From: Clostridium muellerianum
GTDB taxonomy: Bacteria; Bacillota; Clostridia; Clostridiales; Clostridiaceae
Length of the DNA: 64,000 nt
NCBI RefSeq assembly: GCF_012926525.1
Contig: NZ_JABBNI010000010.1
Coordinates: forward strand, 62,001-126,000
Direction: 5' to 3'
The position numbers and the translations under genes were made by a program. Shown here piece by piece: positions 63,817 through 64,000 of the stretch; position 1 is the stretch's first letter; the number at the start of each line of letters is the position of its first letter. The notes beneath the pieces were generated by a model. That model was given only the letters and a program-made list of their open reading frames with translations. It was not told the DNA's origin and did no database searches.

Positions 63817-64000
63817 ATGGAAGGTTCTATAGGAAAGATATTAATTGTAGACGATGATGAAAATATATGTGAAGTAATAAAAATGTATGTTGAAAATTCA
63901 GGATATAATACTGAAGTTTGTCATGATGGAAGAGAAGCACAGGAAGTTTTTTTAGAATATAAACCAGATTTAGTTTTATTAGATATAATGTTGCCTCATA
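63817..64000 (+). CDS. Response regulator, N-terminal part (gene runs off the window)
   Basis: The first 61 codons of a receiver-domain protein, cut by the window end. KILIVDDDENICEVI holds the acidic D-D pair, and DLVLLDIMLP contains the phospho-acceptor aspartate. Such proteins are usually OmpR/PhoB-type DNA-binding regulators. AAAGGAGAT is about 7 bases upstream of ATG. The output domain and any partner kinase lie outside the window. Confidence 0.85.
   Translation, partial: MEGSIGKILIVDDDENICEVIKMYVENSGYNTEVCHDGREAQEVFLEYKPDLVLLDIMLPH

Overview
The window is a low-GC chromosomal segment of a spore-forming anaerobe, most likely Clostridium sensu stricto. Evidence for this is the AT-rich sequence, A/T-ending codons, strong GGAGG ribosome sites, a FabK-type (not FabI) fatty acid operon under a MarR regulator, HydF plus a TM1266-type regulator, an [FeFe] hydrogenase-family protein, GerM-domain and SpoVG sporulation proteins, and a T-box in front of asnS. 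The species cannot be named from the sequence alone. The purR-spoVG-glmU-prs block together with DnaI and DnaD-type replication loaders is typical of an origin-proximal part of a Firmicutes chromosome. No transposase, prophage, rRNA or CRISPR array was seen.

Layout. 1-450: a promoter, four tRNAs (Glu, Val, Asp, Thr) and a terminator. 567-2572 (-): the helicase loader pair. 2756-3760: an M23 peptidase. 3860-15072: a complete type II fatty acid synthesis operon (FabK-like flavoprotein, fabT, fabH, acpP, fabK, fabD, fabG, fabF, accB, fabZ, accC, accD, accA), with a strong promoter overlapped by a tandem FabT-type operator. 15091-19516: a hydroxyacid dehydrogenase, then on the minus strand a subtilase, a LysR regulator, a small DMT transporter and a dUTPase. 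19714-23355 (-): hydF, its TM1266-type partner with a long leader, and T-box-controlled asnS. 23571-25106: an actin/ribbon-helix-helix pair (ParM/ParR-like) with 11-bp iterons upstream. 25105-28947 (-): rlmH, a SEC-C protein, a GerM lipoprotein, walJ-like and murA. 29347-35980: a LigT-like protein and the ribose operon rbsKDACB-rbsR. 35984-37882 (-): a long glutamine synthetase. 38380-46245: murI, a cyclophilin, a LexA-like HTH protein, two radical SAM enzymes, a YkvI transporter, a lipoprotein and a cell-wall-binding (CWB2) protein. 46383-48663: comB and rlmI, separated by a ~330-bp foldback element. 48822-55503: an ABC-F ATPase, an aromatic acid exporter-like protein, two proteins of unknown function and an Agr-like two-component pair. 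55555-59580 (-): a HAD phosphatase, a hydrogenase-like protein, a small membrane protein and murC. 59889-64000: purR, spoVG (with a SigH-type promoter), glmU, prs and the first 61 codons of a response regulator.

How the genes work together. The fab/acc genes carry acetyl-CoA to acyl-ACP, and FabT probably shuts the promoter by binding over its -10 element. MurA, MurI, MurC and GlmU are separate peptidoglycan precursor enzymes scattered along the window. HydF matures the H-cluster of [FeFe] hydrogenases, and a hydrogenase-family protein lies 35 kb away. Prs supplies PRPP, the ligand sensed by PurR.

The points most worth a second look are the chromosomal ParM/ParR-like cassette with its iterons, the foldback element at 47155-47485, the FabT tandem operator, the long leader of the TM1266-hydF operon, and the Agr-like pair that has no AgrB or AgrD nearby.
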